40,757 nucleotides of DNA from Deltaproteobacteria bacterium (GTDB taxonomy: Bacteria; Desulfobacterota; Deferrimicrobia; J040), in NCBI GenBank assembly GCA_003696505.1, contig RFHC01000074.1:1-40757 (forward strand), in the 5' to 3' direction. Below, piece after piece: positions 16,380 through 25,189 of the stretch. Both the position numbers and the translations under genes were made by a program. The notes beneath the pieces are model-generated. The model saw nothing but the letters and a program-made list of their open reading frames with translations. It was not told where the DNA came from and did not search any database. Every line of letters starts with the position of its first letter. The first letter of the stretch is position 1.

Positions 16380-17633
16380 ATGTTTGAAAAATCCGTTCTC
16401 CCAGGCGGAATATCCATACTGACGGAGCGTCTCGACCACGTCCCTTCGGTTTCCCTTGGAATCTGGGTGAGGGGAGGGTCCCGGCACGAGCCGGAAAACC
16501 TCTGTGGCATCACCCACTTCATTGAGCACATGCTCTTCAAGGGGACGGAGAAGAGGACTCCCTTCATGATTTCCAGCGAAATCGAGTCCGTGGGAGGTGT
16601 CCTCAACGCCTTTACGAGCAAGGAATACACCTTCTTCTATTCCAAGGTCTTGAAGGAACACCTCCCCCTGGCGGCAGATATTCTCATTGACATTTTCACG
16701 TCATCCACTTTCGACGGGGATGAACTGGAGAGGGAGAAGCAGGTCGTCAACCAGGAAATTCTCATGATAGAGGACAACCCTGAAGACTACGTCCATGACT
16801 TCCTCTTCGAAAAGTTCTACCCCCTATCCCCTCTCGGGAGACCGGTGCAGGGTTACAGTCAAACGGTCCTTTCGCTGAACAGGGAGGAAGTGGTTCGCTA
16901 CTTTTCCGAGACGTTTTCAAAGCTCGGCGTGATGGTCGTGGCCGTGGGGAACCTGCACCATCAGGAAGTGGTGGACCTCTTTGCCCCCGCACTATCGGGG
17001 GAGAGATTCAGGGAGAAACCCCCACGGTCAGAGAGGCCCAGGGCGAACAGAGGAGTGTTTGTCTCGCAGAGGGACATCGAGCAGGTTCACCTCTGCGTCG
17101 CCTTTCCCGCTCCGTCGAAAAAGGACCCGGCCAGGAGGGCGGCGAAGGTTCTCAGAACCATAGCCGGCGGAGGGATGTCGAGCCGCCTCTTTCAGGAGGT
17201 GAGGGAGAAGAGGGGACTGGCATACTCCATTCACTCTTCCCTCTCCACTTTCTCCGACGCGGGGATGTTTCGCGTGTACGGGGGAACGACTCCCGAAAAG
17301 GTTCCGGAACTTCTTCAGGTGACGCTCAGCGTTCTCCGGGAAATGAGAGACGGAGGAATTACGGACGAGGAGTTAAGCCGGGGAAAGGAACAGTTGAAGG
17401 GTCATCTCCTCCTCAATTACGAGAGCACCGATTACCGCCTCATTCAACTTGCGACGAACGAGATGTACTACGGAAAGTATATGACACCGGAGGAAATCGC
17501 CCGGGAAATAGACCTTGTGGAGAAGAAAGACCTGATGGGTTACATGGAAGAACACTTCCGCGAGGAAGAACTCGTCGTTGCGGCCGTTGGGGCCGTTGAC
17601 GCGAAAGACCTCTCCGTAGGGCAGGTGTTGTGA
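16380..17633 (+). CDS. M16 family zinc metallopeptidase (processing-peptidase-like)
   Basis: The 417-residue protein has the inverted zinc motif of the M16 family, HFIEH at residues 46-50, with the third ligand Glu126 in VVNQEILMIEDNPEDY, 76 residues later as expected. The C-terminal half contains GGGMSSRLFQEVREKRGLAYSIHSS, the conserved R/Y pair of M16B enzymes. No signal peptide is visible, so it is probably cytoplasmic. It starts 6 bases after pnp, a placement found in many bacteria, and overlaps dut by 4 bases. The substrate is unknown; roles in peptide degradation or maturation are possible. Confidence 0.92.
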   Translation: MFEKSVLPGGISILTERLDHVPSVSLGIWVRGGSRHEPENLCGITHFIEHMLFKGTEKRTPFMISSEIESVGGVLNAFTSKEYTFFYSKVLKEHLPLAADILIDIFTSSTFDGDELEREKQVVNQEILMIEDNPEDYVHDFLFEKFYPLSPLGRPVQGYSQTVLSLNREEVVRYFSETFSKLGVMVVAVGNLHHQEVVDLFAPALSGERFREKPPRSERPRANRGVFVSQRDIEQVHLCVAFPAPSKKDPARRAAKVLRTIAGGGMSSRLFQEVREKRGLAYSIHSSLSTFSDAGMFRVYGGTTPEKVPELLQVTLSVLREMRDGGITDEELSRGKEQLKGHLLLNYESTDYRLIQLATNEMYYGKYMTPEEIAREIDLVEKKDLMGYMEEHFREEELVVAAVGAVDAKDLSVGQVL

Positions 17634-18079
17634 GCGAGTGGAAGGTGAAGGTAAAACTCGTGGGAGATGCGGACCCCTCCTTTATCCCGGAAAGGAAGAC
17701 GGATGGAGCAGTCGGTTTCGACCTGAGGGCCCGCGTCGACGGTGAGCTGGTCCTGAAGCCTTTCGAGAGGGCTCTCATTCCGACGGGAATTGCCATCTCC
17801 ATGCCCCCCTGGATGGAGGCTCAGGTCCGGCCCCGGTCAGGGCTTGCCGCAAAACACGGCGTGACCCTCCTCAATTCGCCCGGGACGGTTGACCCTGACT
17901 ATCGGGGGGAGATAAAGGTGATTGCCATCAACCTCGGAAGTGACGAGTTCCGGGTCCGCAGGGGGGACAGAATCGCTCAGCTCGTTTTCTCCCGAACCAT
18001 TCCCGTCTCTCTCGAAACCGTCGACGAGCTGGACGAAACTGCCCGGGGGAAGGGCGGGTTCGGCAGCACGGGGAAATAG
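17630..18079 (+). CDS. dut: dUTP pyrophosphatase (trimeric dUTPase)
   Basis: dUTPase hydrolyses dUTP to dUMP, keeping uracil out of DNA and feeding thymidylate synthesis. All five motifs of the trimeric family are in the 149-residue product: GAVGFDLRA, RPRSGLAAKHGV, GTVDPDYRGEI, RRGDRIAQLVF and the C-terminal GKGGFGSTG. The GTG start overlaps the stop of the peptidase gene. AGGAGG directly after its stop serves purB. Confidence 0.96.
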   Translation: MSEWKVKVKLVGDADPSFIPERKTDGAVGFDLRARVDGELVLKPFERALIPTGIAISMPPWMEAQVRPRSGLAAKHGVTLLNSPGTVDPDYRGEIKVIAINLGSDEFRVRRGDRIAQLVFSRTIPVSLETVDELDETARGKGGFGSTGK

Positions 18080-18092
18080 AGGAGGTCTCACA

Positions 18093-19406
18093 GTGATTGA
18101 GAGATATACACGCCGGGAAATGGCAGAAATCTGGGAACCGGAAAACAGGTTCAGAATCTGGCTCGCCATCGAGATATACGCTGCTGAGGCGATGAGCCAC
18201 CTCGGGCTCGTCCCGCAGGATGCCCTCATCCGGATAAAGAGGAGGGCGAATTTCGACGTGCAGAAGATAGACGAATACGAGCAGGTGGTGAAGCACGACG
18301 TCATCGCCTTCCTCACTTCCGTGGCGGACTACATCGGGGAAGACTCTGCGTATCTCCACATGGGTCTCACGTCGTCCGACATCCTGGATACGGCCTTCGC
18401 CGTGCAGTTGAAACAGGCGACGGACATTCTCATAGAGGACGTGAAGGAAATCATCGCCGTTCTCCAGGAGAAGGCGGAAAGGTACCGGGACGTCCCGGTC
18501 ATGGGGAGAACCCACGGGGTTCACGCAGAGCCCGTTACTTTCGGCCTCAAGTTTCTCTCTTGGCTGGAAGAGATGAAGCGCAACCTGAAGAGGCTGAGGG
18601 AGGCGAGGAGAGAAGTTGCTGTTGGAAAGCTGAGCGGGGCGGTCGGGACCTTCGCGAACGTGGACCCGTACGTGGAAGAGTACGTGATGAGAAAACTCGG
18701 CCTGAAACCGGAGCCTGTTTCCACACAGATTGTCCCCCGTGACAGGCACGCACGGTACTTCACCACGCTTGCTGTTATCGGTTCATCAATAGAGAGGTTT
18801 GCCGTTGAAATACGCCACCTCCAGAGGACAGAAGTCAGGGAGGCCGAAGAGTTCTTCTCAAAGGGGCAGAAGGGGTCATCCGCCATGCCTCACAAGAGAA
18901 ACCCGATACTGTCGGAAAACCTCTCCGGCCTCGCCCGACTCCTCAGAGGTTATGCCCTCTCGTCCATGGAAAACGTTGCTCTCTGGCACGAAAGGGACAT
19001 ATCCCACTCGTCCGTCGAACGGGTCATCGGTCCCGATGCTACCATCGTCCTCGACTTCATGCTCCGCCGGTTTCTCGGAGTGTTGAAGAACCTCGTCGTT
19101 TACCCGGAGAAGGCGGCGGAGAACATAGAGAAGAGTTATAACCTTTTCTTTTCCCAGAGGCTTATGCTGGAGCTCGCGAAGAAGGGCCTCCCGAGGAACA
19201 GGGCATATGAAATAGTCCAGGAAATCGCCATGCGCTCGTGGGAGAAGGGGAGAGACTTCAAGAAGCTCGTCCTCTCCTCCCGGAAGGTCCAGAAGTACCT
19301 GACGAGAGAGGAGATGGAATCGATTTTCGATATCCGGTATTATTTCAGAAACGTCGGTTACATCTACGGCAGGTGTTTGAAGGAAAAAAGAGGGGAAAAG
19401 GAGTAG
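18093..19406 (+). CDS. purB: Adenylosuccinate lyase
   Basis: PurB cleaves SAICAR to AICAR and adenylosuccinate to AMP, releasing fumarate. The 437-residue product has the superfamily signature GSSAMPHKRNPI and the conserved THGVHAEP and LTSSDILDTA segments. The frame extends upstream to 17922 within dut, but GTG 18093 gives the homologous MIERYTRREMAEIW start and has AGGAGG at 18080-18085, 7 bases upstream. It begins a purine block (purB-S-Q-L-F). Confidence 0.96.
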   Translation: MIERYTRREMAEIWEPENRFRIWLAIEIYAAEAMSHLGLVPQDALIRIKRRANFDVQKIDEYEQVVKHDVIAFLTSVADYIGEDSAYLHMGLTSSDILDTAFAVQLKQATDILIEDVKEIIAVLQEKAERYRDVPVMGRTHGVHAEPVTFGLKFLSWLEEMKRNLKRLREARREVAVGKLSGAVGTFANVDPYVEEYVMRKLGLKPEPVSTQIVPRDRHARYFTTLAVIGSSIERFAVEIRHLQRTEVREAEEFFSKGQKGSSAMPHKRNPILSENLSGLARLLRGYALSSMENVALWHERDISHSSVERVIGPDATIVLDFMLRRFLGVLKNLVVYPEKAAENIEKSYNLFFSQRLMLELAKKGLPRNRAYEIVQEIAMRSWEKGRDFKKLVLSSRKVQKYLTREEMESIFDIRYYFRNVGYIYGRCLKEKRGEKE

Positions 19407-19410
19407 TGTG

Positions 19411-19656
19411 GTGAAGGCTCACGTCTACGTCACGATGAGGAGGGGAGTCCTTGAGCCCCAGGGGAGGGCCGTCCAGAAGTCTCTCGAGAATCTCGGATAC
19501 ACGCAAGTGAAGGGAGTGAGGATAGGGAAGTTCATCGAGGTAGAACTGGATGGAGTTTCCCGGCAGGAGGCTGAGAATATCCTGGAGGAAATCTGCAGGA
19601 AACTCCTCGCTAACCCCGTCATCGAGGATTTCCGCTTCGAAATCGTCGAGGAGTGA
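19411..19656 (+). CDS. purS: Phosphoribosylformylglycinamidine synthase subunit PurS
   Basis: This 81-residue subunit bridges PurQ and PurL in the Bacillus-type three-part FGAM synthetase. The segments VYVTMRRGVLEPQGRAVQKSLENLGY and GKFIEVELDG are diagnostic. Two adjacent GTG codons (19408 and 19411) are possible starts. I prefer 19411 because GGAG at 19400-19403 is then 7 bases away and the protein begins MKAHVYVT. It lies between purB and purQ with almost no spacing. Confidence 0.93.
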   Translation: MKAHVYVTMRRGVLEPQGRAVQKSLENLGYTQVKGVRIGKFIEVELDGVSRQEAENILEEICRKLLANPVIEDFRFEIVEE

Positions 19657-19659
19657 CTC

Positions 19660-20352
19660 ATGAAGGCCGCCGTCTGCGTTTTCCCCGGTTCAAACTGCGA
19701 CCACGACTGTTATCACGTCCTGAAGCACGTGATGGGACTGGACACGGAATTCGTCTGGCACCGGGAAAGGGACCTTTCCCGGTTCGACATCATCGTCGTC
19801 CCGGGCGGTTTTACGTACGGGGACTACCTGAGGACGGGCGCGATGGCCAAGCTCTCTCCCATAATGGAGGGGATAACGGAGGAGGCGAAGAAGGGAAAGC
19901 CGGTCATCGGAATCTGCAACGGCTTTCAGATACTCATCGAGGGAGGACTCCTTCCGGGGGCCCTCATCGCCAACAGGTCGCTCAAGTTCATCTGCTCCTA
20001 CGTTTACCTGAGGACGGAAACGTCGAACACGCCCTTCACGGCCGGGATAGAGAAAGGGCGGGTCCTGAAGATTCCCATCGCACACTATCAGGGGAACTAT
20101 TTCGCACATCCCGACCTCTTGAAAGAACTGAACGACAACGACCAGGTGGTCTTCCGTTACTGTTCTCCCGAGGGGGAAGTGACGGATGAGGCGAATCCGA
20201 ACGGCTCCCTGGAGAACATTGCGGGTGTCTGCAACCGGGAGAGGAACGTCGTCGGGATGATGCCCCACCCGGAGAGGTGCGCCGAGAGGGAACTGGGCTC
20301 GGTGGACGGTCGCCTCCTTTTCGAATCGGTCGTGAATTACGTGGCAGGGTGA
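19660..20352 (+). CDS. purQ: Phosphoribosylformylglycinamidine synthase, glutaminase subunit
   Basis: The 230-residue class I glutaminase supplies ammonia to PurL. The catalytic residues are visible: Cys86 in [11 protein letters not shown] and His203/Glu205 in MMPHPERC. The N-terminal [14 protein letters not shown] is typical of PurQ. It starts 3 bases after purS and is followed 4 bases later by purL. Confidence 0.96.
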   Translation: MKAAVCVFPGSNCDHDCYHVLKHVMGLDTEFVWHRERDLSRFDIIVVPGGFTYGDYLRTGAMAKLSPIMEGITEEAKKGKPVIGICNGFQILIEGGLLPGALIANRSLKFICSYVYLRTETSNTPFTAGIEKGRVLKIPIAHYQGNYFAHPDLLKELNDNDQVVFRYCSPEGEVTDEANPNGSLENIAGVCNRERNVVGMMPHPERCAERELGSVDGRLLFESVVNYVAG

Positions 20353-20356
20353 GGAG

Positions 20357-22579
20357 ATGCGGGAAGAGGTGAAAATCACGCCGGAACTCATCAGGGAACA
20401 CAATTTGACGGATGAGGAGTACGAGAGGATTCTCCAGATTCTCGGGAGGGAACCGACCCTGACTGAACTGGGAATCTTCTCGGTGATGTGGAGCGAACAC
20501 TGCAGTTACAAATCATCGAAGGTTCACCTGAAAAAGTTTCCCACAAAAGGACCCTATGTCATACAGGGGCCGGGGGAAAACGCCGGCGTTATTGACATAG
20601 GACACGGGCTCGCCGCCGTTTTCAAGATGGAGTCCCACAATCACCCATCATTCATCGAGCCCTACCAGGGCGCAGCCACCGGGGTTGGGGGAATTCTCCG
20701 GGACGTTTTCACGATGGGCGCCAGGCCGATAGCTCTCCTCGACTCTCTCCGCTTCGGAAATCCCTCTGAGCCGAGGACGAGGTTCCTCGTGGACGGGGTC
20801 GTTGCGGGGATTGCCGGATACGGCAACTGCATCGGAATTCCCACCGTGGGCGGGGAGGTCTACTTCGAGGATTGTTACAACGGGAACATCCTGGTGAACG
20901 TCTTCACCGTCGGAATTGCCAGGAAAGAGAGAATTTTCAAGGGGGTTGCCGAGGGAGTGGGGAATCCCGTCATCTACGTCGGGGCGAAAACGGGGAGAGA
21001 CGGGATTCACGGTGCGACGATGGCTTCAGAGGAGTTCGACGAAGAGTCTGAAGAGAAGCGCCCGACCGTCCAGGTGGGTGACCCATTCATGGAAAAACTC
21101 CTCCTGGAAGCCTGCCTCGAACTGATGAAGAGGGATGTCATCGTCGGTATTCAGGACATGGGTGCGGCAGGACTGACGAGTTCATCCTTCGAAATGGCGG
21201 GAAGGGCCGGAAACGGGATTGAACTCGACCTTGACAGGGTCCCTCTTCGGGAAGAGGGGATGACGCCATACGAGATTATGCTCTCCGAATCGCAGGAGAG
21301 GATGCTCCTCGTTGCGAAGAAGGGGAGAGAAGACGAGGTCATAGAGGTTTTCAAAAAGTGGGACCTGGACGCCGTCGTCGTCGGCAGGGTCACCGACGAC
21401 GGTTACGTCCGCGTCAGGCAGGGGGGAAAGGTCGTGGCCGAGCTTCCCGTCGCTCCTCTGACGACGGATGCTCCCGTTTACGACCGGCCGTGGAAGAGGC
21501 CCGCAGACCAGGACGAACTGCAGAAGCTCGACCTCTCCTCTGTCCCTGTCCCGGAAGACCTGGGAGAGGTCTGGAAGAGACTCCTCGGTTCCCTCGAGGT
21601 CTGCGACAGGTCGTGGATATACCGTCAGTACGACCACATGATCCGGACGAACACGGTTGTGCTTCCCGGCTCTGACAGCGCCGTCCTTCGGGTGAAGGGG
21701 ACTCCTCTGGGGCTCGCAATTTCCGTCGACTGCAACCCCCGTTACTGCTACCTGGACCCCCGCCTAGGGGCTCAGATAGCCGTCGCTGAGTCCGCGAGAA
21801 ACGTGGCCGTCGCCGGCGCCAAACCCCTGGCCATAACGGACTGCCTCAATTTCGGAAATCCCGAAAAGCCGGAAGTGATGTGGCAGTTCAAGGAAGCTGT
21901 GGAGGGAATGGCACACGCCTGCAGTGTCCTCGAGACGCCGGTCGTTTCCGGAAACGTCAGCTTCTACAACGAGACGATGGGGAAAGGAATCTATCCCACG
22001 CCAACGGTTGCGATGGTGGGAGTCATATCCGATTACCTCAACGCCGTCACCCAATACTTCAAGGGAGAGGGGCACTTCATTTACCTGGCCGGTCCGGACC
22101 CGTCTGGAGAGGACCTGGGCGGGTCCCTTTACCTCAAGGAGATTCACGGAATGGTCAGAGGAATCCCCCCCTCTCTGGACCTGGCATTTGAGAAAAAGCT
22201 TCACAAATTCCTCGTGGAGGGGGCAAAGAGGTTTTACTTCTCTTCTGCCCACGACGTGTCGGAAGGGGGGATAGCCGTTGCTCTGGCGGAGTGCTGCTTC
22301 ACGGACGAGGGACCGGTCTGCGGGTTTCGCGTTTCTCTCCCGTGGAAGGGAAGGGAAGACGCACTCCTCTTCGGGGAAACACAGGGGCGTGTTATAATAA
22401 CCGTAACTTCCGAAAGGGAGGACGATTTCCTTAAGTTTTCCGAGGAGATGGGCATTCCCGTCCGAAAGATCGGGATTACCGGCGGAAATGAACTCCACAT
22501 CGAGGGACTCGCCTCTTTGAGCCTCCAGGAAGGTTATGAAATCTGGAAGAGGGCTTTTCGGGAAAAACTGGGTCTGTAA
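20357..22579 (+). CDS. purL: Phosphoribosylformylglycinamidine synthase, synthetase subunit
   Basis: The 740-residue ATP-grasp-unrelated (PurM-like fold) synthetase converts FGAR to FGAM with ammonia from PurQ. Its length is that of the small PurL, which needs PurS and PurQ, and both are encoded just upstream. Conserved segments include [49 protein letters not shown] and, in the second half, [34 protein letters not shown] overlaps the start region. Confidence 0.97.
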   Translation: MREEVKITPELIREHNLTDEEYERILQILGREPTLTELGIFSVMWSEHCSYKSSKVHLKKFPTKGPYVIQGPGENAGVIDIGHGLAAVFKMESHNHPSFIEPYQGAATGVGGILRDVFTMGARPIALLDSLRFGNPSEPRTRFLVDGVVAGIAGYGNCIGIPTVGGEVYFEDCYNGNILVNVFTVGIARKERIFKGVAEGVGNPVIYVGAKTGRDGIHGATMASEEFDEESEEKRPTVQVGDPFMEKLLLEACLELMKRDVIVGIQDMGAAGLTSSSFEMAGRAGNGIELDLDRVPLREEGMTPYEIMLSESQERMLLVAKKGREDEVIEVFKKWDLDAVVVGRVTDDGYVRVRQGGKVVAELPVAPLTTDAPVYDRPWKRPADQDELQKLDLSSVPVPEDLGEVWKRLLGSLEVCDRSWIYRQYDHMIRTNTVVLPGSDSAVLRVKGTPLGLAISVDCNPRYCYLDPRLGAQIAVAESARNVAVAGAKPLAITDCLNFGNPEKPEVMWQFKEAVEGMAHACSVLETPVVSGNVSFYNETMGKGIYPTPTVAMVGVISDYLNAVTQYFKGEGHFIYLAGPDPSGEDLGGSLYLKEIHGMVRGIPPSLDLAFEKKLHKFLVEGAKRFYFSSAHDVSEGGIAVALAECCFTDEGPVCGFRVSLPWKGREDALLFGETQGRVIITVTSEREDDFLKFSEEMGIPVRKIGITGGNELHIEGLASLSLQEGYEIWKRAFREKLGL

Positions 22580-22593
22580 AGGAAGCTGGTGAG

Positions 22594-24021
22594 ATGGCGT
22601 TCGAGCTGAGGGAAGAATGCGGGATATTCGGGGTCTTCGGCCATCCCGAGTCGTCAAAGCTCACCTACCTGGGGCTCCACGCACTCCAGCACAGGGGTCA
22701 GGAGTCGGCGGGAATCGCTTCCTCGGACGGTGAATGCATATTCTTCCACAAAGAGATGGGCCTGGTGGCCGATATCTTCGACGAGGAGACCCTGGAAAAG
22801 CTCCCCGGACATCTGGCTATCGGCCACGTCCGGTATTCGACGACGGGGACTTCGGAGCTGAAAAACGCCCAGCCCATCGTCGTCGACTTCGAGCAGGGCT
22901 CTCTCGCAGTGGCTCACAACGGCAACCTCGTGAATGCCCACGTCCTGAGGAGGGAGCTCGAGAGGGAGGGCTCCATATTCCAGTCCTCCATGGATACGGA
23001 GGTTATCGTCCACCTCATCGCGCGCTCGAAGGAGGAACTCCTCGAGAACCGGATCGTCGACGCCCTTGAGAAGGTCAAGGGAGCCTATTCCCTCATCTTT
23101 CTCACGAGCGACAGGATGATCGGAGTCAGGGACCCTCACGGTTTCCGGCCCCTCGTCCTGGGAAAGGTGAAAAACGGGTGGGTTCTCAGTTCCGAGTCGT
23201 GCGCTCTCGACCTGATCGAAGGGGAGCTCGTGAGGGAGGTTGACCCGGGGGAGATGGTCATCATCGACGAGCGGGGAGTCACCTCTGTCAGGCCCTTTCT
23301 CCCTGCGCCCCAGAGGTTCTGCATCTTCGAGTTCGTCTACTTCTCCCGACCGGACAGCATCTTCATGGGAACGAGCGTGTACAACATCAGGAAGGAGATG
23401 GGGCGACAGCTGGCGAGAGAGCAGGGGGTGGATGCTGATATCGTCATTCCGGTCCCGGACTCGGGCCTTCCCGCAGCACTCGGATACTCGGAGGAGAGCG
23501 GCATCCCCTTCATGATGGGTCTTATCCGAAATCACTACGTAGGGAGGACTTTCATCGAGCCTCAGCAGTCGATTCGTCACTTCGGGGTCAAGCTCAAACT
23601 CAACGCAATCCGGGACGTCATCCAGGGGAAGAGGGTCATCGTCATCGATGATTCCATCGTGAGGGGGACGACGGGGAGAAAGATAATAAAGATGATTCGG
23701 GCGGCCGGAGCGAAGGAAGTCCACTTCAGAATCAGTTCTCCTCCTACCGAATATCCCTGCTACTACGGCATTGATACACCCATCAGGAGGGACCTCATCG
23801 CTGCCACTCACTCGATCGAGGAAATTAACAGATACCTTACTTCCGACACCCTCGGGTATCTCTCGGTCAGGGGACTTCACAGATGCTGTCCCGGACAGGG
23901 AGCGGACATTTACTGCGACGCCTGCTTCACGGGGAAGTATCCCGTCACCTTCGATTTCGCCGAGCAGGAGCAGCTGCACCTGTTCCGTTCACAACCGAGC
24001 GTGAAAATAAAGACCAGGTGA
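22594..24021 (+). CDS. purF: Amidophosphoribosyltransferase, propeptide and Fe-S type
   Basis: PurF makes phosphoribosylamine from PRPP and glutamine, the first committed purine step. After an 8-residue propeptide the N-terminal nucleophile is Cys9 ([10 protein letters not shown]), which must be exposed by processing. The PRPP-binding motif is [14 protein letters not shown]. Four cysteines match the cluster ligands of the Bacillus enzyme in order and spacing: Cys243, Cys389, Cys441 and Cys444. A [4Fe-4S] cluster and oxygen-linked stability are therefore likely. The 475-residue length is standard. It is the last pur gene of the block. Confidence 0.96.
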   Translation: MAFELREECGIFGVFGHPESSKLTYLGLHALQHRGQESAGIASSDGECIFFHKEMGLVADIFDEETLEKLPGHLAIGHVRYSTTGTSELKNAQPIVVDFEQGSLAVAHNGNLVNAHVLRRELEREGSIFQSSMDTEVIVHLIARSKEELLENRIVDALEKVKGAYSLIFLTSDRMIGVRDPHGFRPLVLGKVKNGWVLSSESCALDLIEGELVREVDPGEMVIIDERGVTSVRPFLPAPQRFCIFEFVYFSRPDSIFMGTSVYNIRKEMGRQLAREQGVDADIVIPVPDSGLPAALGYSEESGIPFMMGLIRNHYVGRTFIEPQQSIRHFGVKLKLNAIRDVIQGKRVIVIDDSIVRGTTGRKIIKMIRAAGAKEVHFRISSPPTEYPCYYGIDTPIRRDLIAATHSIEEINRYLTSDTLGYLSVRGLHRCCPGQGADIYCDACFTGKYPVTFDFAEQEQLHLFRSQPSVKIKTR

Positions 24022-24030
24022 GGGAGAAAG

Positions 24031-24588
24031 ATGGGGGAAAGGGAGAGATTGAGGAAACTCATCCAGGAACTCGCTTACGAGAAGGGAGAGGTGATTCTCG
24101 CCTCAGGGAAGAAGAGCGACTTTTACGTCGACTGCCGACAGGTGACCCTCCATTCGGAGGGGGGGTACCTGGTGGGGTCCGTTATTCTCGATATGCTGAC
24201 GAAGGGAGGAGAGCCCGTTGAGGCCGTCGGAGGGCTCACCATGGGAGCGGACCCCATGGTTACCTCCGTGAGCGTCCTCTCCCACATACGGGGAGTCCCC
24301 CTCCACGCCTTCATCGTCAGGAAAGAGGCGAAGAAACACGGGAAGGGGGCGTGGATCGAGGGGACGAAGAACTTGAGAGAAGGGATGAAGGTTGCGATAC
24401 TGGAGGACGTGGTCACGACGGGGGGCTCGACTCTCAAAGCGGTGGAGAAGGCGGAGGAGTTCGGACTGAAGGTTGAGAGAATCATCTGCCTCGTCGACAG
24501 GGAAGAAGGGGGAAGGGAGAACATCGAAAAGGCGGGATACCGGCTCGAATCGGTCTTCACGAGGAAGGAGATTACCGGTGAGGAGTGA
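24031..24588 (+). CDS. pyrE: Orotate phosphoribosyltransferase
   Basis: PyrE joins orotate, the product of PyrD, to PRPP to make OMP. The 185-residue product has the PRPP loop VAILEDVVTTGGSTLKAV, and FYVDCRQVTLHSEGG and the flexible-loop segment RKEAKKHGKGAWIEG are typical. Start ATG 24031 follows purF by 9 bases. It lies far from pyrK-pyrD but on the same strand, at the end of the purine block. Both PurF and PyrE draw on PRPP. Confidence 0.95.
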   Translation: MGERERLRKLIQELAYEKGEVILASGKKSDFYVDCRQVTLHSEGGYLVGSVILDMLTKGGEPVEAVGGLTMGADPMVTSVSVLSHIRGVPLHAFIVRKEAKKHGKGAWIEGTKNLREGMKVAILEDVVTTGGSTLKAVEKAEEFGLKVERIICLVDREEGGRENIEKAGYRLESVFTRKEITGEE

Positions 24589-25189
24589 GGGCGCCTTCTG
24601 GCTTCGCATTTCCGTTTTCATGCTCATTTTCACACTCGTCGCCGGATGTTCCCCGAAGAAAATCTCCCTTTACGAGAAGTTCCAGAGCTCGCGGGCATAC
24701 AAAAACGCCTACAGAAAAGCCACAAAGACGAAGAGGGTTTATTCAGGCCTCCAGACGGGATTCATTGTGTCGGTCACGAGACTGACTCCTGAATACAGGG
24801 AGGCCCTTCTCCGGGAAATTTACCGGATGTACTACCTGGACGAGGAGAGAAAGGAAAAATTCAGGAAATACGTGCTCGACGAGGGGAAGGGGAAGGAGAG
24901 GTTTTTCATCGCTCTCTACACCCCTGACGAAAATCTCAACGACCTCGATAAGGAAAACGGGCACTGGTCTATCCGACTCGTGACGGAGGACGACAGGGCT
25001 CTTCCCCCTCTCTCCGTAGAGAAAATCAAGTTTTCCCCCGAAGAGGTGAGCAGGCTATTCCCCCTCGAGGATACCAGGTGGTTCAGATTCTACGACGTCA
25101 CGTTTGATGCGGCATCGGGTGGGGATAAGCTGAAAGTTGTCCTCCTCTCGCCGGTTGGAAGGGCGGCCCTCGTTTACACTCCCGAATAG
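24578..25189 (+). CDS. Unrecognised small lipoprotein
   Basis: I do not recognise the family. Starting at GTG 24578 the 203-residue product has a basic n-region, a hydrophobic core (ISVFMLIFTL) and a lipobox LVAGC, so it is probably an outer- or inner-membrane lipoprotein. AAGGAG lies 7 bases upstream of this GTG, and the start overlaps the end of pyrE by 11 bases. Starts further up, inside pyrE, would bury the signal peptide. The mature part is charged, with Tyr-rich helices (YREALLREIYRMYYLDEERKEK) and then beta-rich sequence ending VALVYTPE-like (RAALVYTPE). The 3' end overlaps the convergent nadB by 16 bases. Confidence 0.75.
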   Translation: MRSEGAFWLRISVFMLIFTLVAGCSPKKISLYEKFQSSRAYKNAYRKATKTKRVYSGLQTGFIVSVTRLTPEYREALLREIYRMYYLDEERKEKFRKYVLDEGKGKERFFIALYTPDENLNDLDKENGHWSIRLVTEDDRALPPLSVEKIKFSPEEVSRLFPLEDTRWFRFYDVTFDAASGGDKLKVVLLSPVGRAALVYTPE

